A stretch of DNA of 64,000 nucleotides. Source: Aeromicrobium wangtongii (lineage in GTDB: Bacteria > Actinomycetota > Actinomycetes > Propionibacteriales > Nocardioidaceae). The notes beneath the pieces were generated by a model. The model ran no database searches. It worked only from the letters and a program-made list of their open reading frames with translations, and was not told where the DNA came from. The translations under genes were made by a program, and so were the position numbers. The stretch is from positions 124,001 through 188,000 of the forward strand of contig NZ_CP102173.1 of the NCBI RefSeq assembly GCF_024584515.1. The letters run 5' to 3'. This document shows positions 1 through 9,709 of the stretch, piece by piece; position 1 is the first letter of the stretch, and the number at the start of each line of letters is the position of its first letter.

Positions 1-1
1 A

Positions 2-1090
2 GCGTCGACGCTGAACGCCTGGGTGCGCACGCAGTTGCGGATGAACGCCGGTCAGGCGACCGCGTTGGTGCGCAGCGTTGGCGCGCTGCGCGACTTGTCG
101 CTGGTGGCTGAGGCGGCCGTGACCGGGCAGATCAGCGCGGCGCATGTTCGGGTCTTCGTGTACGGGCTGGCTCACGTCGGGCTCGACCTGATGCGTCAGC
201 ACGAAGAACTTTTCGTCCAGGTTGCCCGTGAGCATGAGCCGGGTGAGCTGTTCGAGGCCGTGAAACATCTCAAGGACCGCACGCATCCGGACGATCTGGA
301 TGATGCGTGGGAGAAGGGCATGGACAAGCAGGACTTCCAGGTCAACGCACTCCCCGATGGCTGGCACGTGACCGGGTTCTTGAACACCGTGACCGGGGCG
401 AAGTTGAAGAAGGTCCTGGATTCCATCTCCGCGCCGCATGATGCTGAGGACACCCGTTCTGGGTCCGAGCGCCGGGTGCAAGGGTTGGACGATCTGCTCT
501 CGAGCATCCTCGGCAGCGGGCAGCTGCCGTCCGACAAGGGTTTGAAGCCGCACGTGTCGGTGTTCGCTGACGCCGAGACCGTTGCCGCGGCGGCTGAGCG
601 GGTGCGTCAGCAGACCGAGGAGCCGTATCTGCGGCCCGACCCGATGCCCGCAACGGAGCCCGCCACCTTGGCCGGTCACGGGGCGATCGGGCCGAACCTG
701 CTGATGTACTTCATGTGCACCAGCGAGGTCACCGCCTTTCTGATGAAGACCGACGGCGGCGAACGACAGGCCCAGGTTCTCAACGCCGGCACCGCGAAGT
801 ACCAGCCCAATCTGAAGCAGCGGCGGTCCGTCATCGCCCGCCAGGGCGGGGTGTGCGCCACCCCCGGATGCAACCACACCCACCTGGAGATCCATCACGT
901 CGTGTGGTGGTCGCTCGGCGGTCGCACCGACGTCGACCAGCTCATCGGGTTGTGCGTCAGGTGCCACCACCTGCTGCATCGCGGCAGGTTGCACATCGAG
1001 GGCAACGCCGTCGACGGATTCACCTTCACCAACCGAGCCGGGCGGCCCATCCGCCGCCGACGACGAACCGGCTACCGCCAAGCCGCCTGA
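2..1090 (+). CDS. DUF222 / HNH endonuclease family protein, 5' truncated by window edge
   Basis: This is a member of the 13E12-repeat type, which joins a DUF222 domain to an HNH nuclease. The N-terminal and middle part is the helical DUF222 region; the C-terminal 80 residues carry the HNH fold, with zinc-type cysteines (CATPGC and CVRC), the HH pair in EIHHVVWW and a closing CHHLLH segment. The reading frame is open to the left edge and the DUF222 start is missing, so the true start lies outside the window; the GTG at 23 is only the first start codon in view. Such genes are present in many copies in actinobacteria. Their role is poorly defined, and nuclease activity is inferred from the HNH residues. 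It converges with the next gene over a 36-bp gap. Confidence 0.85.
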   Translation, partial: ASTLNAWVRTQLRMNAGQATALVRSVGALRDLSLVAEAAVTGQISAAHVRVFVYGLAHVGLDLMRQHEELFVQVAREHEPGELFEAVKHLKDRTHPDDLDDAWEKGMDKQDFQVNALPDGWHVTGFLNTVTGAKLKKVLDSISAPHDAEDTRSGSERRVQGLDDLLSSILGSGQLPSDKGLKPHVSVFADAETVAAAAERVRQQTEEPYLRPDPMPATEPATLAGHGAIGPNLLMYFMCTSEVTAFLMKTDGGERQAQVLNAGTAKYQPNLKQRRSVIARQGGVCATPGCNHTHLEIHHVVWWSLGGRTDVDQLIGLCVRCHHLLHRGRLHIEGNAVDGFTFTNRAGRPIRRRRRTGYRQAA

Positions 1091-1126
1091 CCCCACCGTC
1101 CGGCGGCCCACCGGCACGTCCGGGAC

Positions 1127-2485
1127 CTAGGAGCCGAGCTCCTCGACCAGCTCGATGAACCGGCGGGCAGGCTGGGCGCGGTCGGGCCCGCCGAGGTAGT
1201 AGTCGGCGTACTGGCCGCGGACGGCGGCGAGCGGATCCTTGCCGAGCGCGGCGTCCAGGGCGGCATCCAGGTGGGTCAGGTCGCGGTCGATGACGTACGC
1301 GGCGCGGGCGGTCGGGTGGGCGGCCCGGAAGGCGTCCGGATCGGTGAACTGTGCGGCGTACATGACCAGCGGCTTGGTGCTGGCCATGAAGTCCACGACG
1401 ATGCCGGAGATGTCCGAGACCATGGCGTCAACGTCGTTGAACGCCTCGATGAGCGGCCGCTCCATCGCCTCGACGCCCCACCAGTGAGGGCGCTTGGTGC
1501 GCTCGTAGTCGGCCAACAGCATCTCGTTGACGCGGGCGATCATCGCCTCGGCCTCCGCGTGGTTCTGGCCCGCGAAGTGGCGGCGGAAGTGCACGGTGCA
1601 GCCGCGGTCGAGCAGGGCCTGCACGATCTGGTCGGCGACCGCGAGCGACGAGACGTTGAGTGAGTCGTCGGCGTGCCGCCACGTGGGGGCATACAGGACG
1701 GTCGGCTGCTGTGGCATCCGCTTGGCTCCGGTGCGGATGCCCTCGGTCTGCGGACGTCCGATGACGCGGATCTTCTCGGCCGGTACGTCGAGTCCCGCCG
1801 CGGAGAAGCGATCGATCGCGGCCTGGCCGGCCACTGCGACGATGTCGTACCGCAGCACCCGCTCGGAGGCGCTGAGCGGCTTGTCGCTGTCGCCGTGGCC
1901 GAGGAACACGTGGGTGGCGGGCGAACCGTTGATGAACTCGACATTCGACTCGGCGCCGTGGGAGTAGAACGCGCCCGTCACGCTCGCGGGGATGGCGCCC
2001 TGCACGATCGGCGTGCCGGGATACATCGCAGCGAGCTGGTCGAACAGTGCTGGCGTCCGGGCCACGATGACCCACGGGATGCCCGTGCGCTCGATCCACG
2101 GTGACCACATGCCGATGTGGATGCCGACCTTGCCGGCGTACGGCATCGCGATCCGCGGCTCGAAGGCGTCTGCAGCGGCGCGGACCTCGTCGCATCCACT
2201 CGCGTACCGCCGAAAGATCGCCGTGATCATGCCCAGCACCGCCAGACCGAGGAAGGCCGCCGCGACTGCGAACGCGGGCGCGAACAGCATGCAGCCGACC
2301 GTCAGGACGGTCGCGACGGCGGCGGCGATGGCCCACACCCGGAAGCGGAACGGGGGCGTCTGTCGAACCCACACCGGCTGGCCAGGAATGTTCGCGACCA
2401 GCGGCGGGCGCGCGACGGCGCCGGAGCGGGCGAGGGGGGCCGTGGCCAGGCCGAGGACCAGGACGACGGCCGACACGATGAGCAC
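1127..2485 (-). CDS. CDP-glycerol glycerophosphotransferase family protein
   Basis: The protein has about 452 residues. An N-terminal hydrophobic segment (about 1-20) and another around residues 48-85 suggest membrane attachment. The C-terminal half resembles TagB/TagF-type polymerases that transfer glycerol-phosphate from CDP-glycerol to wall polymers: it has VLYAPTWR near residue 265 and MVSDISGIVVDFM near 355, the typical donor-binding region with a catalytic-type SD. The likely site is the inner face of the membrane, in teichoic-acid-like polymer synthesis; the exact acceptor cannot be read from the sequence. The start is a GTG at 2485 without a strong ribosome site. It is divergent from the flavin oxidoreductase at 2576, and the 90 bp between them should hold both promoters. 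Confidence 0.75.
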   Translation of the reverse strand: MLIVSAVVLVLGLATAPLARSGAVARPPLVANIPGQPVWVRQTPPFRFRVWAIAAAVATVLTVGCMLFAPAFAVAAAFLGLAVLGMITAIFRRYASGCDEVRAAADAFEPRIAMPYAGKVGIHIGMWSPWIERTGIPWVIVARTPALFDQLAAMYPGTPIVQGAIPASVTGAFYSHGAESNVEFINGSPATHVFLGHGDSDKPLSASERVLRYDIVAVAGQAAIDRFSAAGLDVPAEKIRVIGRPQTEGIRTGAKRMPQQPTVLYAPTWRHADDSLNVSSLAVADQIVQALLDRGCTVHFRRHFAGQNHAEAEAMIARVNEMLLADYERTKRPHWWGVEAMERPLIEAFNDVDAMVSDISGIVVDFMASTKPLVMYAAQFTDPDAFRAAHPTARAAYVIDRDLTHLDAALDAALGKDPLAAVRGQYADYYLGGPDRAQPARRFIELVEELGS

Positions 2486-2575
2486 GCAGCGACACTATCC
2501 GCTCGCCCGAATGTCCGGCGCGACGCTCATGGGTGCCGCGGGAACACCCCGGCGACGAAAGTGGTTGAATGTTGT

Positions 2576-3595
2576 ATGACTAATGTCGGCTTCTTGTCCT
2601 TCGGTCACTACCAGCCCGTTCCGGGGTCGCAGACCCGCACGGCCAGTGACGTCCTGCTGCAGTCGATCGACCTGGCCGTGGCGGTCGAGGAGCTGGGCCT
2701 GGACGGTGCCTACTTCCGGGTGCACCACTTCGCCCGGCAGCTGGCGTCCCCGTTCCCGCTGCTCGCAGCGGTCGGCGCGCGCACGAGCCGCATCGAGATC
2801 GGCACCGGCGTCATCGACATGCGGTACGAGAACCCGTTGTACATGGCCGAGGACGCCGCCGCGGCCGATCTGATCAGTGGCGGCAGGCTGCAGCTCGGCA
2901 TCAGCCGGGGATCACCGGAGACGGCGGTCCGCGGCTACGAGTCGTTCGGGCACGTGCCGCCGGAGGGGATGTCGGACGCCGACATGGCCCGTGCGCACAC
3001 CGAGCTGTTCCGCGCGGCGATCGCCGGGGCCGGTGTCGTGGACTCCGATCCACGGATGACCGGGCGTTCCGTCCGACTGCCCGTGATGCCGCAGGCACCC
3101 GGTCTGTCCGACCGCATCTGGTGGGGCTCCGGCACCCGCGCGACGGCCGAGTGGACCGCGCAGCAGGGCATGAACCTGATGAGCTCGACGCTGCTGACCG
3201 AGGACACCGGTGTGCCCTTCGACGAGCTGCAGCTCGAGCAGATCCAGCTGTTCCGCGCCGCGTGGGCGGAGGCCGGCTGGGAGCGGACGCCGAAAGTCTC
3301 GGTCAGCCGCAGCGTCATCCCCGTCCTGGACGCGCAGGATCGCGCCTGGTTCGGTGATCGTTCCGGCGACGACCAGGTCGGGCACCTGGACGGCGGCTTG
3401 GCCCGGTTCGGCAAGTCGTACGTCGGCGAGCCCGACGTGCTGGCCGCCGAGCTCGCCGAGGACGTCGCCGTCCAGGCGGCCGACTCGGTACTGCTGACCG
3501 TGCCCAACCAGCTCGGCGTCGAGTACAACGTCCGCCTGCTGTCGGCGCTGGCCGAGCACGTCCTGCCGGCTATCGGCTGGAAGCCCCGCAGCTAG
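2576..3595 (+). CDS. LLM-class flavin-dependent oxidoreductase
   Basis: A luciferase-like monooxygenase family protein of 339 residues with a single TIM-barrel domain. The N-terminus begins MTNVGFLSFGHYQP, followed by a segment typical of the family (ELGLDGAYFRVHHFARQ) and the strand-loop IEIGTGVIDMRYENP. FMN or F420 use and the substrate cannot be decided. The frame is open well upstream of 2576, but homology to the family begins exactly at this ATG, and the upstream part reads as an antisense shadow of the CDP-glycerol gene, so I chose 2576. It converges with the NlpC/P60 gene with only 3 bp between stop codons. Confidence 0.85.
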   Translation: MTNVGFLSFGHYQPVPGSQTRTASDVLLQSIDLAVAVEELGLDGAYFRVHHFARQLASPFPLLAAVGARTSRIEIGTGVIDMRYENPLYMAEDAAAADLISGGRLQLGISRGSPETAVRGYESFGHVPPEGMSDADMARAHTELFRAAIAGAGVVDSDPRMTGRSVRLPVMPQAPGLSDRIWWGSGTRATAEWTAQQGMNLMSSTLLTEDTGVPFDELQLEQIQLFRAAWAEAGWERTPKVSVSRSVIPVLDAQDRAWFGDRSGDDQVGHLDGGLARFGKSYVGEPDVLAAELAEDVAVQAADSVLLTVPNQLGVEYNVRLLSALAEHVLPAIGWKPRS

Positions 3596-3598
3596 GGA

Positions 3599-4051
3599 TC
3601 AGAGCCGGCGAACCTTGTAGCCGCTGGTCCAGATCCGCTCCTTCTTCACGGGCTGGCCCGGACGGCTCGCGTGCCAGATCTTGTTCTTGCCCGCGTAGAT
3701 CCCGACGTGGTAGCCGCGGCCACCGCGGGTGAACACGATCAGGTCGCCGCGGTGCTTCCTGGACTTCTTGACCGCCTTGCCCGCGCGGCCCTGGGCGTCC
3801 GCGACCCGGGGGAGCTTCTTCTTCAGGGCCTTCTTGTAGACGTACTGGGTGTAGCCGGAGCAGTCGAAGCCCCGGGTCGAGGTTCCGCCCCACCGGTAGG
3901 GGGTGCCCTTGAGCGAGGCGGCCTTCTTGATGACCTTGTCCTTCTTGGCCGTGCTCAAGGCGGACGCGGAAGTGGACGTGGTGCCGATGACCAGTGCAGA
4001 CATCAGGACAGCGGCAAGCAGGGCGAAGATCGCCCTCTGGATGGTGCGCAT
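3599..4051 (-). CDS. Secreted NlpC/P60 family cell-wall hydrolase
   Basis: This 150-residue protein has a clear signal peptide: a basic start (MRTIQR), a hydrophobic core and a likely cleavage after TSASA. The rest is a single NlpC/P60 papain-like domain with the catalytic cysteine in FDCSGY, the histidine in YHVGIYAG and a third polar residue in IWHAS. The family cleaves D-gamma-glutamyl-meso-diaminopimelate or related stem-peptide bonds outside the membrane. The domain stands alone, without an SH3 or LysM binding module, so wall targeting may depend on its strongly basic surface (many Lys and Arg). The start ATG is at 4051. I looked upstream for a c-di-AMP (ydaO) riboswitch, which is common ahead of such genes, and did not find one. 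Confidence 0.88.
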   Translation of the reverse strand: MRTIQRAIFALLAAVLMSALVIGTTSTSASALSTAKKDKVIKKAASLKGTPYRWGGTSTRGFDCSGYTQYVYKKALKKKLPRVADAQGRAGKAVKKSRKHRGDLIVFTRGGRGYHVGIYAGKNKIWHASRPGQPVKKERIWTSGYKVRRL

Positions 4052-4455
4052 GATTTTCCTCGGCGCCTACGAGATGGAGTCTGTCGGACCTGAGGTGGTG
4101 GCCCCGAGCGCATTGCGCGAGAAGTGACTGTCCCGTTCCGCTCCTGCTGATCGATGTGACGCATCCGGGAGCGGACTCGGCTCGGGTGCGTTGGGCTTCC
4201 ATGACACGAAGCCGCGGCAATCCTAGGCAGGCAATCGACTCTTCGGTAACGAGATGTCGGACCTGTCCGGGGAGACAGATTGACGGGAATCGCAGGGCGC
4301 AACCGGCTGGTGACGCGGCTTCGCAGCACTGGTCCGGCACATCCGGCCCGGAATACCAGCAATTCCGCCGTACCTGCGGGACGCAGTGGATGCCACGATC
4401 CCCATGCCCCCGCGCAGAGAGCGACATCACAGGCAATGTCCGACAAAATGACGGC
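4052..4455. other. Divergent intergenic region between NlpC/P60 gene and ppc, 404 bp
   Basis: There is no convincing gene here. The ppc frame is open back to 4156, but the residues it would encode look non-coding and PEP carboxylase homology starts after 4456. The stretch must contain promoters for both flanking genes. A short inverted repeat around 4257-4272 (TCGGACC-TGTCCGGGG) is visible. No riboswitch fold was recognised on either strand. Confidence 0.5.
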
Positions 4456-7281
4456 GTGACCCCACCCTCACCCTTGACCACCGAGCAGATCCTGGCCTCG
4501 GACCGCAGGCAGCCCGATCCGGCCTCGTTCGGTGGTGGTCTGTCGTCCGATGCCGAGCACGCCGCGCTGCGGGCGTCCGTGCGGCAGCTGACGACGCTGC
4601 TCGGGGAGGCGTTGACCCGCCACGAGGGACCCGAGCTGCTGGAGCTGGTCGAGCAGGTGCGGCGGCTGGCGCGGCAGCCCGACGACGAGGACCTGCGGCG
4701 GGTGCTCGCCGCCGTCGACCCGGCCACGGCGGTCGTGCTGGCGCGCGCGTTCACGGCGTACTTCCAGCTGGTCAACACCACCGAGCAGCTGCACCGCTGG
4801 CAGGAGCTCACCGCCGGCACCGAGGGGCCACTGGCCGCGACGGTCGGACGCATCGGCACAGCGCTGGAGTCCGGAGACCTGAGCCGCGAGCTGCTGGACG
4901 AGGTCCTGGAGCGGCTGGAGTACCGGCCCGTGTTCACGGCGCACCCCACGGAGGCCAGCCGCCGCAGCGTCCTGCGCCTGCTGCGCAAGATCGCCGAGAC
5001 GGTCCGGGCAGCGGAGGACCCGCGGCGTCCCGCCTCGCAGGTGCCTGCGGACGAGCGCCGCCTCGCCGAGCTGGTCGACCTGCTGTGGCAGACCGATGAG
5101 CTGCGGGTGGTCCGGCCGGAGCCGGCCGATGAGGCGCGCACCGCGGTCTACTACCTGCGCTCGATCGCAGGGGAGGTCGTCCCCGAGCTGCTGGCCGAGC
5201 TCGACCGGCAGCTGGCGCGCATCGACGTGACGCTGCCGGCCACGGCGCGGCCGCTGCGGTTCGGCACGTGGGCCGGCGGTGACCGCGACGGCAATCCCAA
5301 CGTGACGCCCGCCGTGACCCTGGACGTCCTGCACCTGCAGCACACCTCGGGCCTGGCCGAGCTGATCGAGATGGTCGACGAGGTGCTCACCGAGATGACC
5401 GCCTCCACGCGCATCGTGACGGCGACCGACGAGCTGCGAGAGAGCATCGCCGCCGACGCGGAGGCGCTGCCGATCACGTGGGAGTCGGTGCGCCGGCTCA
5501 ACGCCGAGGAGCCGTACCGGCTCAAGCTCAGCTTCGTCCGCGTGCGGCTTCTGCGCACCCGCGACCGGCTGGTCCACGGCACGCCGCACGAGCCGGGCCG
5601 CGACTACCGGGGCTTCGACGAGCTGGTGCGCGACCTGACCCTGGTGCGCGACTCGATGCTGGCCGCCGGTGATGATCTGACCGGCGACGGCGCGATCCTG
5701 CGACTCATCCGCACCGCCGTGACCTTCGGTGCCGGGCTGGCCACGATGGACGTCCGCGAGCACAGCGCGAAGCATCATGCCGCCCTGGCCGAGCTGTACG
5801 GCCGGATCGGTGAGATCGACTACGCCTCGCTCGAACGTCCCGAGCGCATCGCGGTGCTGGCCCAGGAGATGGCGTCGAGCCGTCCACTGACCGGCGTCGG
5901 CGCGGCTGGGATGGGCGAGGCCGCCACGGCGTCGCTGGGCCTGCTGGAGGTCATCCGGGAGGCGCTGGACGCCTACGGGCCGGAGGTCATCGAGACCTAC
6001 ATCGTGTCGATGACCCACGACGTCGACGACCTGTTCGCGGTCGTGGTGCTGGCGCGCGAGGTGGGGCTGGTGGACGTGGTGGCCGACGAGACGGTCGCGC
6101 GCATCGGCTTCGCGCCGCTGTTCGAGACCGTCGCCGAGCTGGAGTCCGCCGGCCCGTTGCTCGACGCGCTGCTGAGCGATCCGTCGTACCGGCGCATCGT
6201 CGCGGCGCGCGGCGACGTGCAGGAGATCATGCTGGGCTACTCCGACTCGTCCAAAGACGCCGGCATCGCGGCGTCCCAGTGGCAGGTGCACCGCGCCCAG
6301 CGCCAGCTGCGGGACGTCGCCCGTGCGCACGGGGTCGTGCTGCGGCTGTTCCACGGTCGCGGCGGGTCGACCGGGCGCGGCGGCGGGCCGACCGCCGAGG
6401 CGATCATGTCCCAGCCGTACGGCAGCCTCGACGGGCCCATCAAGATCACCGAGCAGGGCGAGGTCATCTCCGACAAGTACTCGCTGCCGGGGCTCGGCCG
6501 CCAGAACCTCGAGGGTGCGCTGGCCGCGGTGCTCGAGGCCTCCGTGCTGCACCGCACCTCATTGCTGGGCCCCGACGTGCTCGACGGCTGGAACGCCACG
6601 ATGGACCTGGTCGCCGAGCAGGGCAAGCAGGCCTACCGCTCGCTGGTCGGGGACGAACAGCTGGTGCCGTTCTTCGTCGCCGCGACACCGGTCGACGAGC
6701 TGGGCAAGATGAACATCGGCTCGCGGCCGGCGAAGCGTCCCGGCGGCGCGGGCGGGCTGGACGACCTGCGGGCCATCCCGTGGGTGTTCGGCTGGACGCA
6801 GTCGCGGATGGTGCTGCCGGGCTGGTTCGGCGTCGGCTCGGGCCTGAAGGCGGCCTTCGACGACGGTCGCGGCGAGACGCTGCAGGAGATGTACGGGTCG
6901 TGGGCGTTCTTCCGCACCTTCGTGTCCAACGTCCAGATGACGCTGACCAAGACCGATCTGGACATCGCCGCGGCGTACGTCCAGGAGCTGGTGCCGGACG
7001 CGTCCAAGGGCGTCTTCGACGTCATCCGGCGGGAGCACGAGCTCACCTTGGAGCAGGTGCTGCGCGTGACCGGCGAGCCGTCGTTGCTGGAGTCGGCGCC
7101 AGTTCTGCGCCGGACGCTCGAGCTGCGCGACTCCTACCTCGCCCCGCTGCACGCGCTGCAGGTGTCGCTCCTGCGCTCGGTGCGCGCGACGCCGGACGGG
7201 CAGGACGTCGACCAGGATCTGCAACGCGCCCTGCTGCTGACGATCAACGGCATCTCCGCCGGGCTGCGCAACACCGGATAG
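4456..7281 (+). CDS. ppc: Phosphoenolpyruvate carboxylase
   Basis: A cytosolic enzyme that makes oxaloacetate from PEP and bicarbonate (anaplerotic). It has 941 residues from the GTG at 4456, close to the family norm of 880-940. Catalytic segments are intact and in order: FTAHPTEASRRS (catalytic His), FGTWAGGDRDGNPNVT (PEP-binding region), GYSDSSKDAGIAASQW, LFHGRGGSTGRGGGPT (glycine-rich loop), AIPWVFGWTQSR and the C-terminal NG signature in the last ten residues (INGISAGLRNTG). A nearby ATG at 4448 is out of frame and stops after three codons. The gene is convergent with a PEP carboxykinase gene, and the two share a long hairpin, placing both directions of the PEP/oxaloacetate exchange side by side. 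Confidence 0.97.
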   Translation: MTPPSPLTTEQILASDRRQPDPASFGGGLSSDAEHAALRASVRQLTTLLGEALTRHEGPELLELVEQVRRLARQPDDEDLRRVLAAVDPATAVVLARAFTAYFQLVNTTEQLHRWQELTAGTEGPLAATVGRIGTALESGDLSRELLDEVLERLEYRPVFTAHPTEASRRSVLRLLRKIAETVRAAEDPRRPASQVPADERRLAELVDLLWQTDELRVVRPEPADEARTAVYYLRSIAGEVVPELLAELDRQLARIDVTLPATARPLRFGTWAGGDRDGNPNVTPAVTLDVLHLQHTSGLAELIEMVDEVLTEMTASTRIVTATDELRESIAADAEALPITWESVRRLNAEEPYRLKLSFVRVRLLRTRDRLVHGTPHEPGRDYRGFDELVRDLTLVRDSMLAAGDDLTGDGAILRLIRTAVTFGAGLATMDVREHSAKHHAALAELYGRIGEIDYASLERPERIAVLAQEMASSRPLTGVGAAGMGEAATASLGLLEVIREALDAYGPEVIETYIVSMTHDVDDLFAVVVLAREVGLVDVVADETVARIGFAPLFETVAELESAGPLLDALLSDPSYRRIVAARGDVQEIMLGYSDSSKDAGIAASQWQVHRAQRQLRDVARAHGVVLRLFHGRGGSTGRGGGPTAEAIMSQPYGSLDGPIKITEQGEVISDKYSLPGLGRQNLEGALAAVLEASVLHRTSLLGPDVLDGWNATMDLVAEQGKQAYRSLVGDEQLVPFFVAATPVDELGKMNIGSRPAKRPGGAGGLDDLRAIPWVFGWTQSRMVLPGWFGVGSGLKAAFDDGRGETLQEMYGSWAFFRTFVSNVQMTLTKTDLDIAAAYVQELVPDASKGVFDVIRREHELTLEQVLRVTGEPSLLESAPVLRRTLELRDSYLAPLHALQVSLLRSVRATPDGQDVDQDLQRALLLTINGISAGLRNTG

Positions 7282-7282
7282 C

Positions 7283-7344
7283 GGTGACGAGAGAATCTGG
7301 TCCTGTCTGAACCGTTGCTGACGGAACCAGATTCTCTCGTCACC
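7283..7344. terminator. Long-stem hairpin between convergent ppc and pckG
   Basis: A perfect 19-bp inverted repeat (arms 7283-7301 and 7326-7344) encloses a 24-nt loop. The innermost bases TCC/GGA can pair too if one A is bulged. It begins right after the ppc stop codon and lies just beyond the pckG stop, so it can act in both directions. There is no T-tract on either side. Confidence 0.75.
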
Positions 7345-7353
7345 CCAGGCGGG

Positions 7354-9177
7354 CTAGAGGCCCAGGCGGGCCTTCAGGCCATCGAGCTCGGTCCACAGGA
7401 CGGTCGGCAGGGTGTCGCCGAACTGCTCGAACCATGCGGTGATCTGCTCGACTTCGGAGGTCCACTCCTCGGGGTTGACCGCCAGGGCCTTGCGCAGCTG
7501 CTCCTCGGTGACGTCCAGGCCGTCGGTGTCGATCGAGGACGTCGGCGGGACGAGGCCGATCGGCGTCTCCTGTGCCTCGACCTTGCCCTCGACCCGGTCG
7601 ATGACGTACTTCAGGATGCGGCTGTTCTCGCCGAAGCCGGGCCACAGGAAGCCGCCGTCCTCGTCGCGACGGAACCAGTTGACGTAGAAGATCTTCGGGA
7701 ACTTCGACTCGTCGTTGTTCTTGGCCATGTTGATCCAGTGACCGAAGTAGTCACCCGCGTCGTAGCCGATGAACGGCAGCATCGCCATGGGATCGCGGCG
7801 CACGACGCCGACGGCGCCGGTTGCAGCGGCCGTGGTCTCCGACGACAGCGTCGCACCCATGAACGTGCCGTGGGTCCAGTCGCGGGCCTCGGTCACCAGG
7901 GGGATCGTCGTCTTGCGGCGGCCGCCGAACAGGATCGCATCGAGCGGGACGCCGTTGGGGTCGTCGTACTCGTCGGCCAGGATCGGGCACTGCTTGATCG
8001 GCGTGCAGAAGCGGCTGTTGGCGTGGCTGGAGAGCTGATCGCTCTCGGGCGTCCAGTCATTGCCCTTCCAGTCCGTCAGGTGGGCCGGCGGCTCGTCCGT
8101 CATGCCCTCCCACCAGACGTCGCCGTCATCGGTCAGCGCGACGTTGGTGAACACCGAGTTGCCCTGGGCGATGGTCTTCATCGCATTGGCGTTGGTGTCC
8201 CAACCGGTGCCCGGCGCGACGCCGAACAGGCCGAACTCGGGGTTGACGGCGTACAGGCGACCGTCCGCACCGACCCGGATCCAGGCGATGTCGTCGCCGA
8301 TCGTCTCGACCTTCCAGCCCGGGATGGTCGGCTCGACCATCGCGAGGTTGGTCTTGCCGCACGCGCTCGGGAAGCCCGCGGCCACGTACTTGACGACGCC
8401 CTCGGGGTTCGTCAGCTTGAGGATCAGCATGTGCTCGGCCATCCAGCCCTCGTCGCGGCCCATGACCGAGGCGATGCGCAGCGCGTAGCACTTCTTGCCC
8501 AGCAGGGCGTTTCCGCCGTAGCTGGAGCCGTACGACCAGATCGTGCGCTCCTCGGGGAACTGCACGATGTACTTGGTGTCGTTGCACGGCCACGGGACGT
8601 CGGCCTGGCCGTCGGTCAGGGGAGCGCCGAAGGAGTGCAGCGCCGGGACGAAGTCGGCCTCGGTCTGCTCGATCTTGTCCAGCACCTCACGGCCGATGCG
8701 GGCCATGACGGTCATCGACGCGACGACGTAGGCCGAGTCGGTGATCTCGACGCCGAACATCGGGTGCTCGGACTCCAGGTGTCCCATCACGAAGGGGATG
8801 ACGTACATCGTGCGGCCCTGCATGCAGCCGTCGTACAGATCGGTCATGATCTGCTTCATCGCGTCCGGAGCCATCCAGTTGTTGGTGGGACCGGCGTCCT
8901 TCTCGTCGACCGAGCAGATGAAGGTGCGGTCCTCGACGCGGGCGACGTCGTTGGGGTCGGAGGCGCAGTAGAAGGAGTTCGGCTTCAGCTCGTCGTTGAG
9001 GCGCTTGAAGGTGCCCGTCTCGACGAGCTTGTCGGTGATGCGGACCCACTCCTCAGGCGTCCCTTCGCACCAGTAGATGTCGGACGGCTTGGTGAGGGCG
9101 GCGACCTCGTCCACCCAGGCACTCAGCCGGGGGTGTGACGTTTGGTAGGTCGAGATGGTCGTGGTGTCTGCTGACAT
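7354..9177 (-). CDS. pckG: Phosphoenolpyruvate carboxykinase (GTP), canonical copy
   Basis: It decarboxylates and phosphorylates oxaloacetate to PEP using GTP (gluconeogenesis). It has 607 residues, the usual length for GTP-dependent enzymes. Key residues expected from the vertebrate enzyme are all present: the metal-ligand lysine in LLGKKC (K229), the metal-ligand histidine in AEHM (H249), the P-loop FPSACGKTN with the reactive cysteine (C273), GDDIAW with the metal aspartate (D296), NSRFC and the nucleotide-binding FLWPGFGEN. The start at 9177 has GAAGGA about 9 bases upstream; an in-frame codon 12 residues earlier lacks this. It is convergent with ppc. Compare with the divergent homologue at 17918-19753. 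Confidence 0.97.
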   Translation of the reverse strand: MSADTTTISTYQTSHPRLSAWVDEVAALTKPSDIYWCEGTPEEWVRITDKLVETGTFKRLNDELKPNSFYCASDPNDVARVEDRTFICSVDEKDAGPTNNWMAPDAMKQIMTDLYDGCMQGRTMYVIPFVMGHLESEHPMFGVEITDSAYVVASMTVMARIGREVLDKIEQTEADFVPALHSFGAPLTDGQADVPWPCNDTKYIVQFPEERTIWSYGSSYGGNALLGKKCYALRIASVMGRDEGWMAEHMLILKLTNPEGVVKYVAAGFPSACGKTNLAMVEPTIPGWKVETIGDDIAWIRVGADGRLYAVNPEFGLFGVAPGTGWDTNANAMKTIAQGNSVFTNVALTDDGDVWWEGMTDEPPAHLTDWKGNDWTPESDQLSSHANSRFCTPIKQCPILADEYDDPNGVPLDAILFGGRRKTTIPLVTEARDWTHGTFMGATLSSETTAAATGAVGVVRRDPMAMLPFIGYDAGDYFGHWINMAKNNDESKFPKIFYVNWFRRDEDGGFLWPGFGENSRILKYVIDRVEGKVEAQETPIGLVPPTSSIDTDGLDVTEEQLRKALAVNPEEWTSEVEQITAWFEQFGDTLPTVLWTELDGLKARLGL

Positions 9178-9439
9178 GTGAACTTTTCCTTCTCCATCGC
9201 GGGCCAAGCGCATTGGCCCGCACTCCCTCGACAGTCAGGTCTCGGGTAGCTGATGTGTGAAATCGCCACCGACGGGCGATGGCGATCCTCATCGACTTTA
9301 CGGGGGCTGACCGGCCAGGGGATACGGCCCGACAGGTGCAGTTGGTCACACGAAACCCGGGTTTCCCGGGAATGCAGGAGAACCCGATTTCACCTCGAGG
9401 GAGGGGGCGCGCTAGTATCAACGAGGCCCTTCGGGGTGT

Positions 9440-9512
9440 GCGCCCGTAGCTCAACGGATAGAGCATCTGACTACGGATCAGAAGGTTAGGGGTTCGAATC
9501 CCTTCGGGCGCG
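9440..9512 (+). tRNA. tRNA-Arg (anticodon ACG)
   Basis: The cloverleaf is complete. The acceptor arm GCGCCCG (9440-9446) pairs with CGGGCGC (9505-9511) and the discriminator base is G9512. The anticodon stem TCTGA/TCAGA holds the loop CTACGGA with ACG at 9473-9475. The T-loop contains TTCGAAT. CCA is not encoded. The reading is Arg CGN codons with A34 presumably modified to inosine by TadA (see 50952). Confidence 0.97.
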
Positions 9513-9520
9513 CAAGACAT

Positions 9521-9550
9521 GAAGCCCCCGTCGTTCGCGACGGGGGCTTC
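9521..9550 (+). terminator. Terminator after tRNA-Arg
   Basis: A perfect 13-bp stem (GAAGCCCCCGTCG / CGACGGGGGCTTC) with a TTCG tetraloop begins eight bases after the tRNA. The TTCG loop and GC-rich stem are typical of intrinsic terminators. It is followed only by a weak T-rich stretch. Confidence 0.85.
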
Positions 9551-9709
9551 GTCGTGTCACCGGGAGCCGGGCCCGGGCGTTCCGGCCTGCGAACCAGGGT
9601 GATCTGCGTGTTGACCGCCCTCGCGACGGAGACCTGAGGCCCGCAGACGTGACGAACCCCGCCGCTCCGGTGGGAGTGGCGGGGTTCGGGGCGCGCGTGC
9701 GCTCGGGCG

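Noticed and set aside
23..1090. Complete HNH gene starting at GTG 23
   Set aside because: The frame is open to base 2 with DUF222-like residues before the GTG, so the gene is cut by the window edge.
4156..4455. N-terminal extension of ppc of 100 codons
   Set aside because: Residues are unlike any PEP carboxylase and the region is the divergent promoter gap; GTG 4456 gives the usual length.
4052..4455. c-di-AMP (ydaO) riboswitch ahead of the NlpC/P60 gene, and likewise ahead of the rpf gene (60182-60348)
   Set aside because: Such switches are common at these genes, but the conserved aptamer segments were not found on the minus strand at either place.
4468..6552. Long minus-strand frame opposite ppc
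   Set aside because: Antisense to intact PEP carboxylase motifs; composition typical of a shadow frame.
7315..9138. Long plus-strand frame opposite pckG
   Set aside because: Shadow of a well-conserved PEP carboxykinase gene.
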